Of a stretch of DNA of 64,000 bases, positions 17,852 to 27,087 are shown one piece after another. The position numbers were made by a program, and so were the translations under genes. The first letter of the stretch is position 1, and each line of letters begins with the position of its first letter. The notes under the pieces are model-generated. The model made no database searches. It was not told the origin of the DNA and was given only the letters and a program-made list of their open reading frames with translations. Source of the stretch: Solirubrobacterales bacterium (lineage in GTDB: Bacteria > Actinomycetota > Thermoleophilia > Solirubrobacterales > 70-9); assembly GCA_016712175.1 (NCBI GenBank), contig JADJRQ010000003.1, positions 186,001 to 250,000 on the forward strand, in the 5' to 3' direction.

Positions 17852-18484
17852 ATGAGTAAGAACGCAACCAAGAAAGTGGAAGCGGCACTGGAGGCCGGCA
17901 ATGAATCAACACCGAAAGACTGGGGTCGTATTCGTGACGATTTGACGAAGCAGGCCGGAACGAAGGGTCTGATCGATGTTGCCTACGAGATTCACGAGTC
18001 ACCATTCGGGCCGCTGGTCGTCAGTGCCACCAAAGCCGGGCTGGTTCGGGTCGCGCTCTCGGTCGAGAATGAAGGGGCCGTACTCGAGGACCTGGCGCAA
18101 AGGATTTCCGGCCGGATTCTGAAAACCGACCGGCCGCAGATCACCAAAGCGCGAGTTCAACTCGATCAGTACTTCGAAGGCAAGCGGAAGAAGTTCCGGC
18201 TGAAGCTCGATTGGCAGCTTGTCCACGGATTCCAGCGGGAGGTACTGGCCGCGACCAAAGAGATCCCTTACGGGGCCACCCGCAGCTACACCGACATGGC
18301 GGTCGAGGCCGGCAGTCCGAAAGCGGTCAGAGCAGCCGGGTCGGCGCTCGCGACCAATCCCCTGCCGATCGTCGTGCCCTGTCACCGCGTGCTGAAATCC
18401 GACGGGCGGGTCGGTTCGTACCTCGGCGGTTCCTCGATGAAGAAAGAACTTCTGGAGATGGAGAGGGCCGGCGTCTCAGCGTGA
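17852..18484 (+). CDS. ogt: Methylated-DNA--protein-cysteine methyltransferase
   Basis: A 210-residue suicide DNA repair protein that removes O6-alkyl groups from guanine. The active-site motif is PIVVPCHRVLKSDG (acceptor Cys). It is preceded by the helix-turn-helix region IPYGATRSYTDMAVEAG and AVRAAGSALATNP, with the conserved Arg finger and Asn. An N-terminal RNase H-like domain (FGPLVVSATKAGLVRVAL) fits Ogt length. The ATG at 17852 has an AAAGGA site 8 nt upstream. Its last 9 nt overlap the convergent acyl-CoA dehydrogenase gene. Confidence 0.9.
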   Translation: MSKNATKKVEAALEAGNESTPKDWGRIRDDLTKQAGTKGLIDVAYEIHESPFGPLVVSATKAGLVRVALSVENEGAVLEDLAQRISGRILKTDRPQITKARVQLDQYFEGKRKKFRLKLDWQLVHGFQREVLAATKEIPYGATRSYTDMAVEAGSPKAVRAAGSALATNPLPIVVPCHRVLKSDGRVGSYLGGSSMKKELLEMERAGVSA

Positions 18485-19483
18485 AGCGGAGGCCGCTGCC
18501 GCGAGCTGAGTGAGCTTTGCGCGGTGGGTCTTGGTTCCACCGAGGTAGGCGGCATCCATCTGCGCCCGTTTGTAGAACCAGTGGACGTCAGCCTCCCAGG
18601 TGAAGCCGATTCCACCGTGGGCCTGGATCGCCGAAGCGGTGACCTCCACCCCGGCCTTGGACGCGGAGCTCTTGGCAAGGGCCGCTGCCTCTTCGAGGAG
18701 TGACCGGTCTGCGTCAGCCGCCCAGGCGGCGTAGTACGTGACCGAACGTGCCCCTTCGGTGTGGAGCAGCATCTGTGCGCAGCGGTGCTGGACCGCCTGA
18801 AAAGAACCGACCGGTCGGCCGAACTGCTTGCGGTCCTTGACGTACTCCACGGTCATCTCGAGAACCCGCGCACAGACACCGACCAGCTCAGCCGAAGTGA
18901 GGACCGCTGCGAGCGAAAGTGCCGCCGACGCATCGCCGGGCATCGGGTCGCTTCCTTCGCCACGACCGACCTCACCGTAGCGGCGGGTTGGATCGATGGT
19001 TTCAAACTCCTTGACCACAGCATCTGCGGTGGCAACGAGGCCGGCTCTGGAACCGCCAGCCTCGACGACGACGATCACGTCGGAATCGACCACGTCCGGG
19101 AAGGTCTGGGTGTCGATGCCGAAGGATCCAGTCGCCTCGCCCGAAGCGAGCTTGGGCAGCCATTCGCTCTTCTGTTCGTCGCTACCGGCCTCCTGGATGG
19201 CCAGGCCGCAGGCGGCACTTGCGAGAAACGGGGAATTTGCGAGGGCGTATCCGCTCTCTTCGAGAAGGGTTGCCAGTTCGAGCACGCCCAGGCCACCGCC
19301 GCCGCCCTCCTCGCTGATCGCGACCCCGGGCCAGCCGTGTTCGGCCAGCTCGTTCCATAGCGATTCTTCATACGCGCCAGATTCAGCGGCGCTGCGAACC
19401 CGCTCAGCGGTCGACCGCTTCGCGAGCAGGTCTTTGGCCGTGCGCTTGATCTCGTGCTGATCTTCAGAGAAGTCGAATTCCAT
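18476..19483 (-). CDS. Acyl-CoA dehydrogenase (short variant)
   Basis: A 335-residue flavoprotein of the acyl-CoA dehydrogenase family, shorter than the usual 380 or so. The N-terminal helical domain starts FDFSEDQHEIKRTAKDLLAK. The middle domain is reduced. The C-terminal domain has RKQFGRPVGSFQAVQHRCAQ and the FAD/CoA region AIQAHGGIGFTWEADVHWFY. The typical catalytic Glu region is not obvious. Such short proteins often pair with a longer subunit, and the next gene upstream, 6 nt away, encodes one. A heteromeric enzyme for steroid, branched or fatty acyl-CoA is possible. Confidence 0.82.
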   Translation of the reverse strand: MEFDFSEDQHEIKRTAKDLLAKRSTAERVRSAAESGAYEESLWNELAEHGWPGVAISEEGGGGGLGVLELATLLEESGYALANSPFLASAACGLAIQEAGSDEQKSEWLPKLASGEATGSFGIDTQTFPDVVDSDVIVVVEAGGSRAGLVATADAVVKEFETIDPTRRYGEVGRGEGSDPMPGDASAALSLAAVLTSAELVGVCARVLEMTVEYVKDRKQFGRPVGSFQAVQHRCAQMLLHTEGARSVTYYAAWAADADRSLLEEAAALAKSSASKAGVEVTASAIQAHGGIGFTWEADVHWFYKRAQMDAAYLGGTKTHRAKLTQLAAAASASR

Positions 19484-19489
19484 GTCCGT

Positions 19490-20626
19490 CTACTTCCTCG
19501 GGAGTCCCATGACTCGTTCGGCGATGATGTTCTTGAGGATCTCGGTGGTGCCGCCCTCGATCGAGTTACCTCGGGCACGCAGCAGCTCGTAGGCCCAGGG
19601 ATTGTCCTTGTGTAGAGCCTGTGGACCGACGATCTCGACGGCGAGCTGGGTCATCATCTGGTTGGTCTCGGACCAGAGCCACTTGGTGAGCGACCCTTCC
19701 GGACCCGGCTGGCCGTATTTCATGATCGTGCTCAGACCGCGATAGGCCGTGAGGCGCAGGGTTTCGGTTCGCTCAAGCATGTCCCCGAGGGCCTGACCGA
19801 TGACCGGGTCATCGATTGATCCGTTCGCCACCGCTTCCGCAACCAGCTTGTCGAGAAGCTGACGAAGCCTCACCTGGAGGAAGAAGCCGAGGCCCGAGCG
19901 CTCGTTCATAAGCGTGGTCAGGGCGACGATCCAGCCGTTGCCTTCCTCGCCCAGCATGTTTTCGTGCGGGATCCTGGCTTCTTCGATAAACAGTTCGTTG
20001 AATTCGGCTTCCCCGGTGATCTGAACCAGGGGCCTGACCTGAACGGCCTCCTGCTCCATGTCCATCAGAAAATACGAAAGACCTTTGTGCTTCGATGCTT
20101 CGGGGTCGGTCCGGGCAACAAGCATGCACCACTTCGAATACTGGGCACCGCTGGTCCAGACTTTCTGTCCGGTGACGATCCAGTCGTCGCCGTCACGTAC
20201 AGCGCGGGTCTTGACCGCCGCAAGGTCGGAGCCTGCTTCCGGCTCGCTGAAACCCTGGCACCAGATTTCTTCGGCGGAGAGGATCGGGGTCAGGTAGCGG
20301 TCCTTCTGTTCGGGGGTCCCCCACGCCATGATCGTCGGACCGGCAAGCAGAAGGCCGAGGACGTTTGCCGGCAGTGGAGCTCCGGCGCGACCCATTTCTT
20401 CGAAGAAGATTGCGGATTCCATGAGTGTCGCGTCGCGTCCGCCATATTCCTGCGGCCAGTGGACCGCGGCCCAGCCGGAGTCGTAGAGGCTCCGTTGCCA
20501 AGAGGTGCGAAACGCAAAGATCGCGTCTTCATCACCACGGGGTTCTTCGCCGGGGCTGTTCGCCGCAAGCCATTCACGGAGTTCATCCCGGAACTCGAGT
20601 TCATCCTGCGAGAACGTGAGGTCCAT
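19490..20626 (-). CDS. Acyl-CoA dehydrogenase
   Basis: A 378-residue acyl-CoA dehydrogenase. The N-terminal domain begins DLTFSQDELEFRDELREWL. The substrate and FAD segment is WCQGFSEPEAGSDLAAVKTR and ends WIVTGQKVWTSGAQYSKWC. The C-terminal block EGGTTEILKNIIAERVMGLPR is the signature end of the family. The ATG at 20626 matches the family start; an upstream extension does not. It is transcribed ahead of the shorter partner and separated from the upstream SDR gene by a palindromic spacer. Confidence 0.88.
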   Translation of the reverse strand: MDLTFSQDELEFRDELREWLAANSPGEEPRGDEDAIFAFRTSWQRSLYDSGWAAVHWPQEYGGRDATLMESAIFFEEMGRAGAPLPANVLGLLLAGPTIMAWGTPEQKDRYLTPILSAEEIWCQGFSEPEAGSDLAAVKTRAVRDGDDWIVTGQKVWTSGAQYSKWCMLVARTDPEASKHKGLSYFLMDMEQEAVQVRPLVQITGEAEFNELFIEEARIPHENMLGEEGNGWIVALTTLMNERSGLGFFLQVRLRQLLDKLVAEAVANGSIDDPVIGQALGDMLERTETLRLTAYRGLSTIMKYGQPGPEGSLTKWLWSETNQMMTQLAVEIVGPQALHKDNPWAYELLRARGNSIEGGTTEILKNIIAERVMGLPRK

Positions 20627-20649
20627 GGCAACGGAGTCTAGAGACAAGG

Positions 20650-20707
20650 GATCCAAATCACTTCGCTCGCGAGAGGTCAATGATGGTCTCGCTGTGCGAT
20701 TTGGATC
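20650..20707. repeat. Nested inverted repeat between SDR and acyl-CoA dehydrogenase genes
   Basis: A perfect 10-bp outer inverted repeat (GATCCAAATC at 20650-20659 and GATTTGGATC at 20698-20707) encloses an inner 6-bp one (GCGAGA and TCTCGC). It begins 15 nt beyond the SDR stop codon and ends 24 nt before the dehydrogenase start on the same strand. There is no T tract. It could be a terminator or attenuator, or an operator for the dehydrogenase pair. Confidence 0.45.
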
Positions 20708-20722
20708 GTGGCTGCCTGCTAC

Positions 20723-21538
20723 CTAGCTGATGGTTCTTTTGATTCTTTCTACGTATTCACTCCTTGCTGCTGGGTCGATCTCGGTGGAGACGCGGTCCAG
20801 GCCCATCAGCCTGTTCATTCGGATGGCGAACTTCGGAGGCAGAATCGACATCAACCGAACGTATGCCCCGGTTGAACGTGGCACCGCGACTCGCGGCTTG
20901 CCGGTTTCGATCGCGCCAACGATCGCCGCAGCCAGCACCTCCGGCTTGACCAGCCGGACCAGCGGTGCGCTGCGGGTCCCGACCATCATGTCGGTCTCGA
21001 CCGGTCCCGGCATGACCACGGTGAATGAGATGCCCGAGTCTTCCTGTTCCGCTCGAATCCCTTCGGTGAAGCCGACAACTCCGAACTTCGAAGCCGAGTA
21101 CACCGCCAGACCTGGAACTCCGATTACGCCGGCGAGGGAAGCCACGTTGATCACGGCACCATGTCCGCGGGGCCTCATCTTCTCCACCGCAACGAGTGTT
21201 CCCCAGATCACGCCTTTGAGGTTGACGTCGATCGACTTCTCGATGACCTCGATCTCCTGGTCGGTGACCTGAGGCGAAGCCATTGCGATCCCGGCGTTGT
21301 TGATCATCACGTCGATCGGGCCGAGGTTGGTTTCGACCTGGTCGACGAAATCAATGAACGCGAGCCTGTCCGAGACATCGAGCTTGTATCCCTGGCAGTG
21401 CTCGCCCAGTTCGTCGGCGATGGTTACGGCCATGTCTCCGTCGATATCCGCGATTGCGACGCGGTCACCACGTCCGGCCAGTAGGCGGGCGGTTGCAGCG
21501 CCGATGCCGCGAGCGGCTCCTGTGATCACGACAACCAT
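20723..21538 (-). CDS. SDR family NAD(P)-dependent oxidoreductase
   Basis: A 271-residue short-chain dehydrogenase. The cofactor motif is VVVITGAARGIGAATARLLA, with an Asp after the second strand (IADIDGD), suggesting NAD preference. NNAG is at about residue 84. The catalytic Ser is in INVASLAGVIG and the Tyr and Lys in VYSASKFGVVG. The C-terminal extension of about 40 residues is rich in Arg. It starts 2 nt after the SNF2 helicase stop. The substrate is unknown; proximity to acyl-CoA dehydrogenases hints at lipid metabolism. Confidence 0.85.
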   Translation of the reverse strand: MVVVITGAARGIGAATARLLAGRGDRVAIADIDGDMAVTIADELGEHCQGYKLDVSDRLAFIDFVDQVETNLGPIDVMINNAGIAMASPQVTDQEIEVIEKSIDVNLKGVIWGTLVAVEKMRPRGHGAVINVASLAGVIGVPGLAVYSASKFGVVGFTEGIRAEQEDSGISFTVVMPGPVETDMMVGTRSAPLVRLVKPEVLAAAIVGAIETGKPRVAVPRSTGAYVRLMSILPPKFAIRMNRLMGLDRVSTEIDPAARSEYVERIKRTIS

Positions 21539-21540
21539 GT

Positions 21541-23782
21541 CTACCCGGCGTTCCGTAACTCGACCAGATCGGCCAGGTCTTCGTTCGAAAGTTCGGTCAA
21601 CGCCGATTCACCCGAACTGACGATCGCGTCTGCCAGTTCCCGTTTCGTCTCGTGGATTGACGCGATTCGGTCCTCGATCGTTCCTTCCGCGATCAGGCGA
21701 TGGACCTGAACGGCGCTGGTCTGGCCGATGCGGTGCGCGCGGTCGGTGGCCTGCTCTTCGACGGCCGGGTTCCACCACGGTCGAAGTGGATGACGTGATC
21801 TGCCCGGGTCAGGTTGAGTCCTGTGCCGGCTGCTTTCAGCGAGAGCAGGAAGACAGAAGTGTCACCCTCCTGAAAGCGGTCAACCATTTTTTCGCGCTGG
21901 GCAACGGGAGTTCCGCCGTGGAGCAACTGGTTGCCGATCTCCCGCTCGTCCATGTGGCGTTTGAGCAATTTTGCCATTGCCACGTACTGCGTGAAGACCA
22001 GCACCGCGCCGTCTTCGGCCAGGATCGTGTCCAGCAACTCGTCCAGGAGCTCGAGCTTGCCGGAGCGCTCGACGAGTGGGGTGTCTTCTTCCTTGAGGTA
22101 TTGCGCCGGGTGGTTGCAGATCTGTTTGAGCGAGGTCAGAAGCTTCAGAACCAGGCCGCGTCGGTTGATGCCGTCGCTGGTGCGGATCTGGACCATGTTT
22201 TCCTTGACCGCGCGCTCGTAGAGCTTGATCTGCTCGTTGGTCAGACCGACTGGCTGGTCGGTGACAGTCTTCGGCGGCAGCTCGGGGGCGATGCCGGGAT
22301 CCGACTTGCGCCGGCGGAGGAGAAACGGTCGCACCAGCTTCGAGAGCATCTTGGTGGTCGAAACCTTCATCTCGAGTTCGATCGGGTCCCCCACTTCTTG
22401 CGGAAGGATCCGTGGGTGCCGAGCAGACCCGGCGTCGTCCAGTCGAGAATCGCCCAGAGTTCCGAGAGATTGTTCTCGACGGGAGTACCGGTCAGAGCGA
22501 CCCGCGACCGGGCCGGGATAGTGCGTAGCGCCTTGGCACCGGCCGACCGTGGATTCTTGACGTGTTGAGCCTCATCGGCCACCAGCAGGCCCCACTTGAC
22601 CGATTCAAAGTAATCGGCGTCAAGGCGCATGGTGCCGTAGGTGGTCAAGACGAAGCCATCTTCCACCCCGTCAAGCGTCCGGCCGCCACCGTGGTAGCGC
22701 CGGACCTTCTCGCCGGGCGCGAAGCGGTGGATCTCCCGCTCCCAATTGCCGAGCAGAGAGGCTGGACAGACAACAAGAGTCGGGCCACCGGTTGTGGGGT
22801 TCAGCTTGCGGTGCAGATGAAGGGCTATCAGCATCACCGTCTTGCCCAGCCCCATGTCGTCGGCCAGGCAACCACCGAGCCCGAGTGAAGTCATCCGGTT
22901 CAACCAGCGCAGGCCTTCGATCTGGTACTCGCGAAGCGTGGCTGTGAGCGCTTCCGGCGGCTGGATCTGCTCCCCCTGATCGTTGCCGGTGATCTGTTCA
23001 CGGAGTGCTGCAACCCACCCACTGGCCTTGACCTCAACCGTGCGGCCGTCGACCACAGTGCTGCCGGTCAGGGCCACGCTCAGTGCATCGATGGCAGTCA
23101 GCGGCTTCAAGTCGGGCTTGAGTGCCCGCTGAGCCTGGACGGGCGGAACGAGGACCCATTTGCCTCGCAGCCAGGCAACCGGGCGCCCTGTGCGGACCAG
23201 AGTCTGGGTCTCTTCGTCAGAAAGCGGAGTGCCATCAAGCGAGAGTTGCCAGGAGAAGCCCTGAAGTGCGGCGTCGTTGAACACGTCGGGCACGCTCTGG
23301 CTCAAACCCCCGGTCATACCGACAACGACCCGCGCATCCAGTGAGTCGTTCATTTCGGGGTCCCAGCTGACCGAGATGCCGGAGTGCTCGAGTCGATCCG
23401 CGGCACCATCGAGCAGATCTCCCACTTCTTCATCCCTGATCTCGAGCCGGTCGGGAACGTCGGCCTCGAGGAGCCGGCGGAGTGGCGCCCAGGCAGCGGC
23501 GGCCATGCCTACTCCCAGGGTCGTGTCGATCCGGCCGCGAGAGCCGAACTTCTCCTTGCCTTCGTTCCAGACTTCACTTACGTCGTAATAGACGTCAGGT
23601 TGTCCGGGAAGATGGGCCTGGACCACGATTTCGAATGCATCAGTGCTGTAGTCCCCGCCCGGCACCTCTATCCGCAGGCGGACCGACGCGTCCTTACGTT
23701 CCTTCTTGCCGCCCAGACGACCTGCCCCACCTTTCGATTTGGCTCTGCGGCGAGATTTGGGTGGCGAGGGAGTCGGAGACAA
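21541..23782 (-). CDS. SNF2-family DNA helicase/ATPase (two frameshifts, near 22388 and 21778)
   Basis: A Swi2/Snf2 ATPase of about 747 residues spread over three frames. The N-terminal part has a basic leader and a substrate domain. The ATPase core follows: CLADDMGLGKTVMLIALHLH (motif I), LVADEAQHVKN (DEAQ, motif II) and VALTGTPVENNLSELW (III). A break at a G run (22388) separates KKWG from DPIELEMKVSTTK; adding one G repairs it. Then come VLVFTQYVAMAKLL and FLLSLKAAGTGLNLTRADHVIHFDR. A second missing T at 21778 restores RWWNPAVEEQATDRAHRIGQ (motif VI) and a tail to the stop at 21541. The TTG start is uncertain; an ATG at 23795 with a good ribosome-binding site lies in another frame. Confidence 0.75.
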
Positions 23783-23840
23783 AGTGGCCGAGCATTGTAT
23801 CCCTTTTGGCTCGCGACCCTCTTGTGCCTTTTTTCCCCGG

Positions 23841-24527
23841 CTACTCAGGCTTTGGCGAACCGCTGGAACCGGTCACGCGCTTGAGGTCGAGACCCTCCCG
23901 TTTCAGCATCAGATAGGTCAGCCAGAGGGTCAGGGCAAATATCGGAAGTCCCATCGCAGTCTTTGCGATCCCCAGTGCGACCAGCGAACCGGCCAGGTAG
24001 AGAGGGAGCTGTACCAGCAGGCGAACCAGGAACATGCCGACCCATAGCCAGCTGGCCCTGCTGAACAACTTGACCTTGTCCGGATCACTCCGCCAAGTCA
24101 TGCCTTCACCCATCAGCGGACCGACGAAGACGCCGATCAGGGGCCACCTCACAAGGATCGATACGAAGTACGCGAGTGCGTACCCGGCGTTGAAGAGCAG
24201 GCCCGGAAGGAAGAAGTCCTCAGCCTTGCCAGTGCGCGTTGCGATGAAGCCCGCGATCAGCACGCCGACGAATCCACCGGCCGCGTACTTGGCAGATTCG
24301 CCACGGATCAGGCGGTATGCGGCGATCAATGCACCGAGACCGATCGCGGCGATAGTGGCCATCTGAAGGTCGGAGCCGCCCAGTGTGTAGACGGCGATGA
24401 ACACGAGGCCGGGAAGGCTCGAATCGGCGATCCCCTGTGGGCCGCCCATCTCGCTCAGGAGATCGCGTTCTTCCTCGTGGTCGAGTTCAACTTCTTCATC
24501 CTCAAGTGCGTGGTGTCCATCGGTCAC
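23841..24527 (-). CDS. DUF3159 family membrane protein
   Basis: A 228-residue protein with an acidic cytoplasmic N-terminus (HALEDEEVELDHEEERDLL) followed by five or six membrane helices. The conserved pattern of actinobacterial DUF3159 proteins is present: an early helix pair, SAKYAAGGFVGVLIAGFIA, the central FLPGLLFNAGYALAYFVSILVRWPLIG, and a Trp-rich loop. No function is known for the family. It lies between the helicase and exonuclease genes on the same strand. Confidence 0.7.
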   Translation of the reverse strand: MTDGHHALEDEEVELDHEEERDLLSEMGGPQGIADSSLPGLVFIAVYTLGGSDLQMATIAAIGLGALIAAYRLIRGESAKYAAGGFVGVLIAGFIATRTGKAEDFFLPGLLFNAGYALAYFVSILVRWPLIGVFVGPLMGEGMTWRSDPDKVKLFSRASWLWVGMFLVRLLVQLPLYLAGSLVALGIAKTAMGLPIFALTLWLTYLMLKREGLDLKRVTGSSGSPKPE

Positions 24528-24564
24528 ACGGCCGATTGTCCCTGAAGCGCGGCCGGACTGCGGT

Positions 24565-25353
24565 TCAGGCAGCCGGGGCGACCGGCAAAGGCGGCGAGAT
24601 ATCGGTCACTTCGGCGACGCGCAGTGGCACGATGGGCCATGCGCCTTCGATCCGTTCGGTTCGGCCCTTTGACTCGAAATACGTCTGGAGTTCGATCGCC
24701 TGGGTCGAAGCCCATTCGATCTGGCGCTCATGGAGCTCGAGCAGGTCGAACTGCTGAAGCTCCGGGGTGACGTTCGCCAGTTTCCAGGCAAGACGGGCGG
24801 CAGCGAGAGCATCCGCGTCTGCCGTATGAGCGTCGTCGAGGGCGATTCCGAAGGATTCGCAGAGGACACTCAGGGTTCGTTTTCCGGACCGGTACATGTT
24901 GTAATTCTTGTCCAGCACGTAGGGATCGACTACCAGCATCGCTTCCGGTCCGCCGATCATCTCGACCAGTGGCTCGAGTCCGTAGCGGCGTGCTTCGCGG
25001 TCGAGGATGGTCAGGTCGAAGCGGGCGTTGAAGGCGATGATCGGGATCTCCTGCGCCAGCCGCTCGGCCAGCACCAGGGTGATCTCCTGAACTGCCTGCG
25101 CCGCCGGCAGGCCTTCGGCCCGGGCCTGCTCGGTCGTGATGTGGTGGACCGCAGTCGCCTCCGCGGGAATCTGGACACCCGGATCGACCAGCCAGTTACG
25201 GCTCACGATGTCGATTCCGCCGCCGACCAGGCTCACGGAGGCAGTCACGATGCGGTCGTTTTCCGTATCCGTACCCGTGGTTTCGATGTCAAAGGCGGCT
25301 AGTCGCCCGGCGTGCCAACTCATGAAATCAAAGGTACCGGGGGATTCGGACAC
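24565..25353 (-). CDS. DEDDh-type 3'-5' exonuclease (DnaQ-like)
   Basis: A 262-residue exonuclease-fold protein. Exo I is LAAFDIETTGTDTENDRIV (Asp and Glu), Exo II is IPIIAFNARFDLTILD, and Exo III is DDAHTADADALAAARLAW with the His-x4-Asp of the DEDDh class. The C-terminal 60 residues have no clear domain. It is likely a stand-alone proofreading-like or nucleic-acid-trimming exonuclease. The start may be the GTG at 25353 or the ATG at 25323, which begins just before the fold. Confidence 0.8.
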   Translation of the reverse strand: MSESPGTFDFMSWHAGRLAAFDIETTGTDTENDRIVTASVSLVGGGIDIVSRNWLVDPGVQIPAEATAVHHITTEQARAEGLPAAQAVQEITLVLAERLAQEIPIIAFNARFDLTILDREARRYGLEPLVEMIGGPEAMLVVDPYVLDKNYNMYRSGKRTLSVLCESFGIALDDAHTADADALAAARLAWKLANVTPELQQFDLLELHERQIEWASTQAIELQTYFESKGRTERIEGAWPIVPLRVAEVTDISPPLPVAPAA

Positions 25354-25362
25354 TAATTTGAC

Positions 25363-26289
25363 TCAGCCACCGTCGATGGTCAGCGGCTCCTTCGATGGCA
25401 TGTGTTCGACCTGGAGTGTCGTGTGGCTGATCTCGAAGCGGTCACGGAGCATGATTTCGAGGTCCCGGCGGGCACCGTGGCAGTCGGCACCAGAGCCAAC
25501 CAGAACATGAGCCGAGAGGGTCGGGAAGCCGGAGGTGATCTGCCAGACGTGGAGGTCGTGGACCTGTTCGACCGTTGGCATGGAAGCCATGGCCATTCCG
25601 ATCTCCTCGGCTTCCATCCCTTCCGGCGTCGATTCCAGCAGCACGTCGACCGACTCACGCAGGACCGACCAGGCACTGGCAGCGATCAGCAGGGAGATCA
25701 GGATCGAAACGATCGCGTCGATCGGCTCCCAGCCGGTGAGGATGATCACTCCGGCGGCGATGATCACGCCGACTGACCCGGCGACGTCAGCAACTACATG
25801 CCGCAGGGCTGCCTTGACGTTGAGGCTGTCGCCCCCCGCTCTGTAGAGGACCCGGGCCGCGATCAGATTGATCAGCAGGCCAGCGATCGCGATCACCATC
25901 ATGCCGCCGCCGAGGATCTCCACGGGGTCATCAAGACGGCGAATCGCTTCGACGATCACCCACACGGAAACCAGCACGAGAAGGATGCCGTTGACCAGCG
26001 CGGCCAGGATTTCGGCTCGCTTCAGGCCGAAGGTCCGCCTTGAAGTCGCAGGGCGAGCAGCAAGCATGACTGCCCCCAGCGCCAGGAAAAGCGAAAAGCT
26101 GTCGGACAGCATGTGGCCGGCGTCAGCCAGGAGCGCGAGGCTGCCCGTGACAAGACCTCCGACCGCCTCGACCACCATGAAGGTCGCGGTCAGTCCGGCC
26201 GCGATCATCAGCGCGCGCCGGTCGGTGCCCCGGTAGGCGCCCGGCCCGTGACTGTGTGTGTGATCGTGATCGTGGCCGTACGAGTCCAT
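25363..26289 (-). CDS. Cation diffusion facilitator (zinc/cobalt efflux)
   Basis: A 308-residue CDF transporter exchanging cytoplasmic divalent metal for protons. The His-rich N-terminus (YGHDHDHTHSHGPG) is a metal-binding tail. Six membrane helices follow; the H-x3-D site is in LALLADAGHMLSDSFSLF and the second in ALRHVVADVAGSVGVI. The C-terminal cytoplasmic domain is VHDLHVWQITSG. The ATG at 26289 is used because homology begins there; the frame extends upstream without family features. It is divergent from the SanA-like gene, so a shared regulatory region of 49 bp lies between. Confidence 0.88.
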   Translation of the reverse strand: MDSYGHDHDHTHSHGPGAYRGTDRRALMIAAGLTATFMVVEAVGGLVTGSLALLADAGHMLSDSFSLFLALGAVMLAARPATSRRTFGLKRAEILAALVNGILLVLVSVWVIVEAIRRLDDPVEILGGGMMVIAIAGLLINLIAARVLYRAGGDSLNVKAALRHVVADVAGSVGVIIAAGVIILTGWEPIDAIVSILISLLIAASAWSVLRESVDVLLESTPEGMEAEEIGMAMASMPTVEQVHDLHVWQITSGFPTLSAHVLVGSGADCHGARRDLEIMLRDRFEISHTTLQVEHMPSKEPLTIDGG

Positions 26290-26338
26290 GGGGTTCCCAG
26301 TGTACGAACCCGGCTGCCACCGCTGATAAATTGAACCC

Positions 26339-27064
26339 TTGGCCCTTCGAGACAGAACCCGTTCCTTTGCCGGCCGCCACAGGCGGCTGCTGATTGGCGG
26401 TGGCGCAGTCTTCACGTCTGTCCTCCTGCTCGTCGCCGGAGCCAACGTATGGGTCTTGACCAAGGGCGATGCCCCGACTTTCTCTGAGGCCAAGGCCGCT
26501 CCTCACGCCGAAACTGCGATTGTCCTCGGCGCTTACGTCGAGCCCGACGGAAGAATGTCGAAGATGCTTTCCGACCGGGTGAAACAGGCAGCCTCTTTGT
26601 GGAAAGACGGCAAAGTCGAGAAGATCCTCGTCTCCGGGGATCACGGCCAATGGAAATACGACGAACCGGACACGATGAAGAACGCACTTGTGGCCGACGG
26701 AATCCCTGGAAAGGACATCTTCACCGACCACGCAGGCTTCAATACCAGGGCATCGATGGTCAGGGCGCATGATGTATTCAAGGTTTCGGACGCTCTCGTC
26801 GTGACCCAGGGGTTCCACATGAAGAGGGCCCTCTACCTTGCCGTCGATGCCGATGGCGTCACCTCCGACCTCCACACCTATGGCGGGCAGGGCATCAAGA
26901 GTTCGATCCGCGAGATCGCTTCGAGAGTCAAGGCCGTCGGTGATGTCGCCTTCGGGAGCGATGTCATGGGTGGTCCCGATGTGCCGATCACGGGCAACGC
27001 TTCGGAAAGCAGGGGTCCCACCCCGCCGTCCGGTACACCGGCGGCCGGTGTGCCGAATGGCTGA
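26339..27064 (+). CDS. SanA/YdcF-like membrane protein (DUF218)
   Basis: A 241-residue single-pass protein. A basic N-terminus and one helix at about residues 18-39 (LLIGGGAVFTSVLLLVAGAN) anchor an external DUF218 domain with the motifs AIVLGAYV, VEKILVSGDHG, NTRASMVRAHDVF and VTQGFHMKRALYL. SanA proteins affect envelope permeability. A Pro/Gly/Thr-rich tail of about 25 residues follows. The TTG at 26339 is the likely start. The next gene, nhaA, begins 23 nt downstream. Confidence 0.78.
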   Translation: MALRDRTRSFAGRHRRLLIGGGAVFTSVLLLVAGANVWVLTKGDAPTFSEAKAAPHAETAIVLGAYVEPDGRMSKMLSDRVKQAASLWKDGKVEKILVSGDHGQWKYDEPDTMKNALVADGIPGKDIFTDHAGFNTRASMVRAHDVFKVSDALVVTQGFHMKRALYLAVDADGVTSDLHTYGGQGIKSSIREIASRVKAVGDVAFGSDVMGGPDVPITGNASESRGPTPPSGTPAAGVPNG

Positions 27065-27087
27065 ATCACGATCGGACGGGACCTGGC

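Noticed and set aside
17798..17857. Tiny 19-codon frame (starts MDLISRS) between the ECF and ogt genes
   Set aside because: Too short for an anti-sigma factor, and its end overlaps the ogt start; probably spacer.
21657..22568. 303-residue plus-strand frame over the SNF2 gene
   Set aside because: Antisense to helicase motifs that are clearly coding after frame correction.
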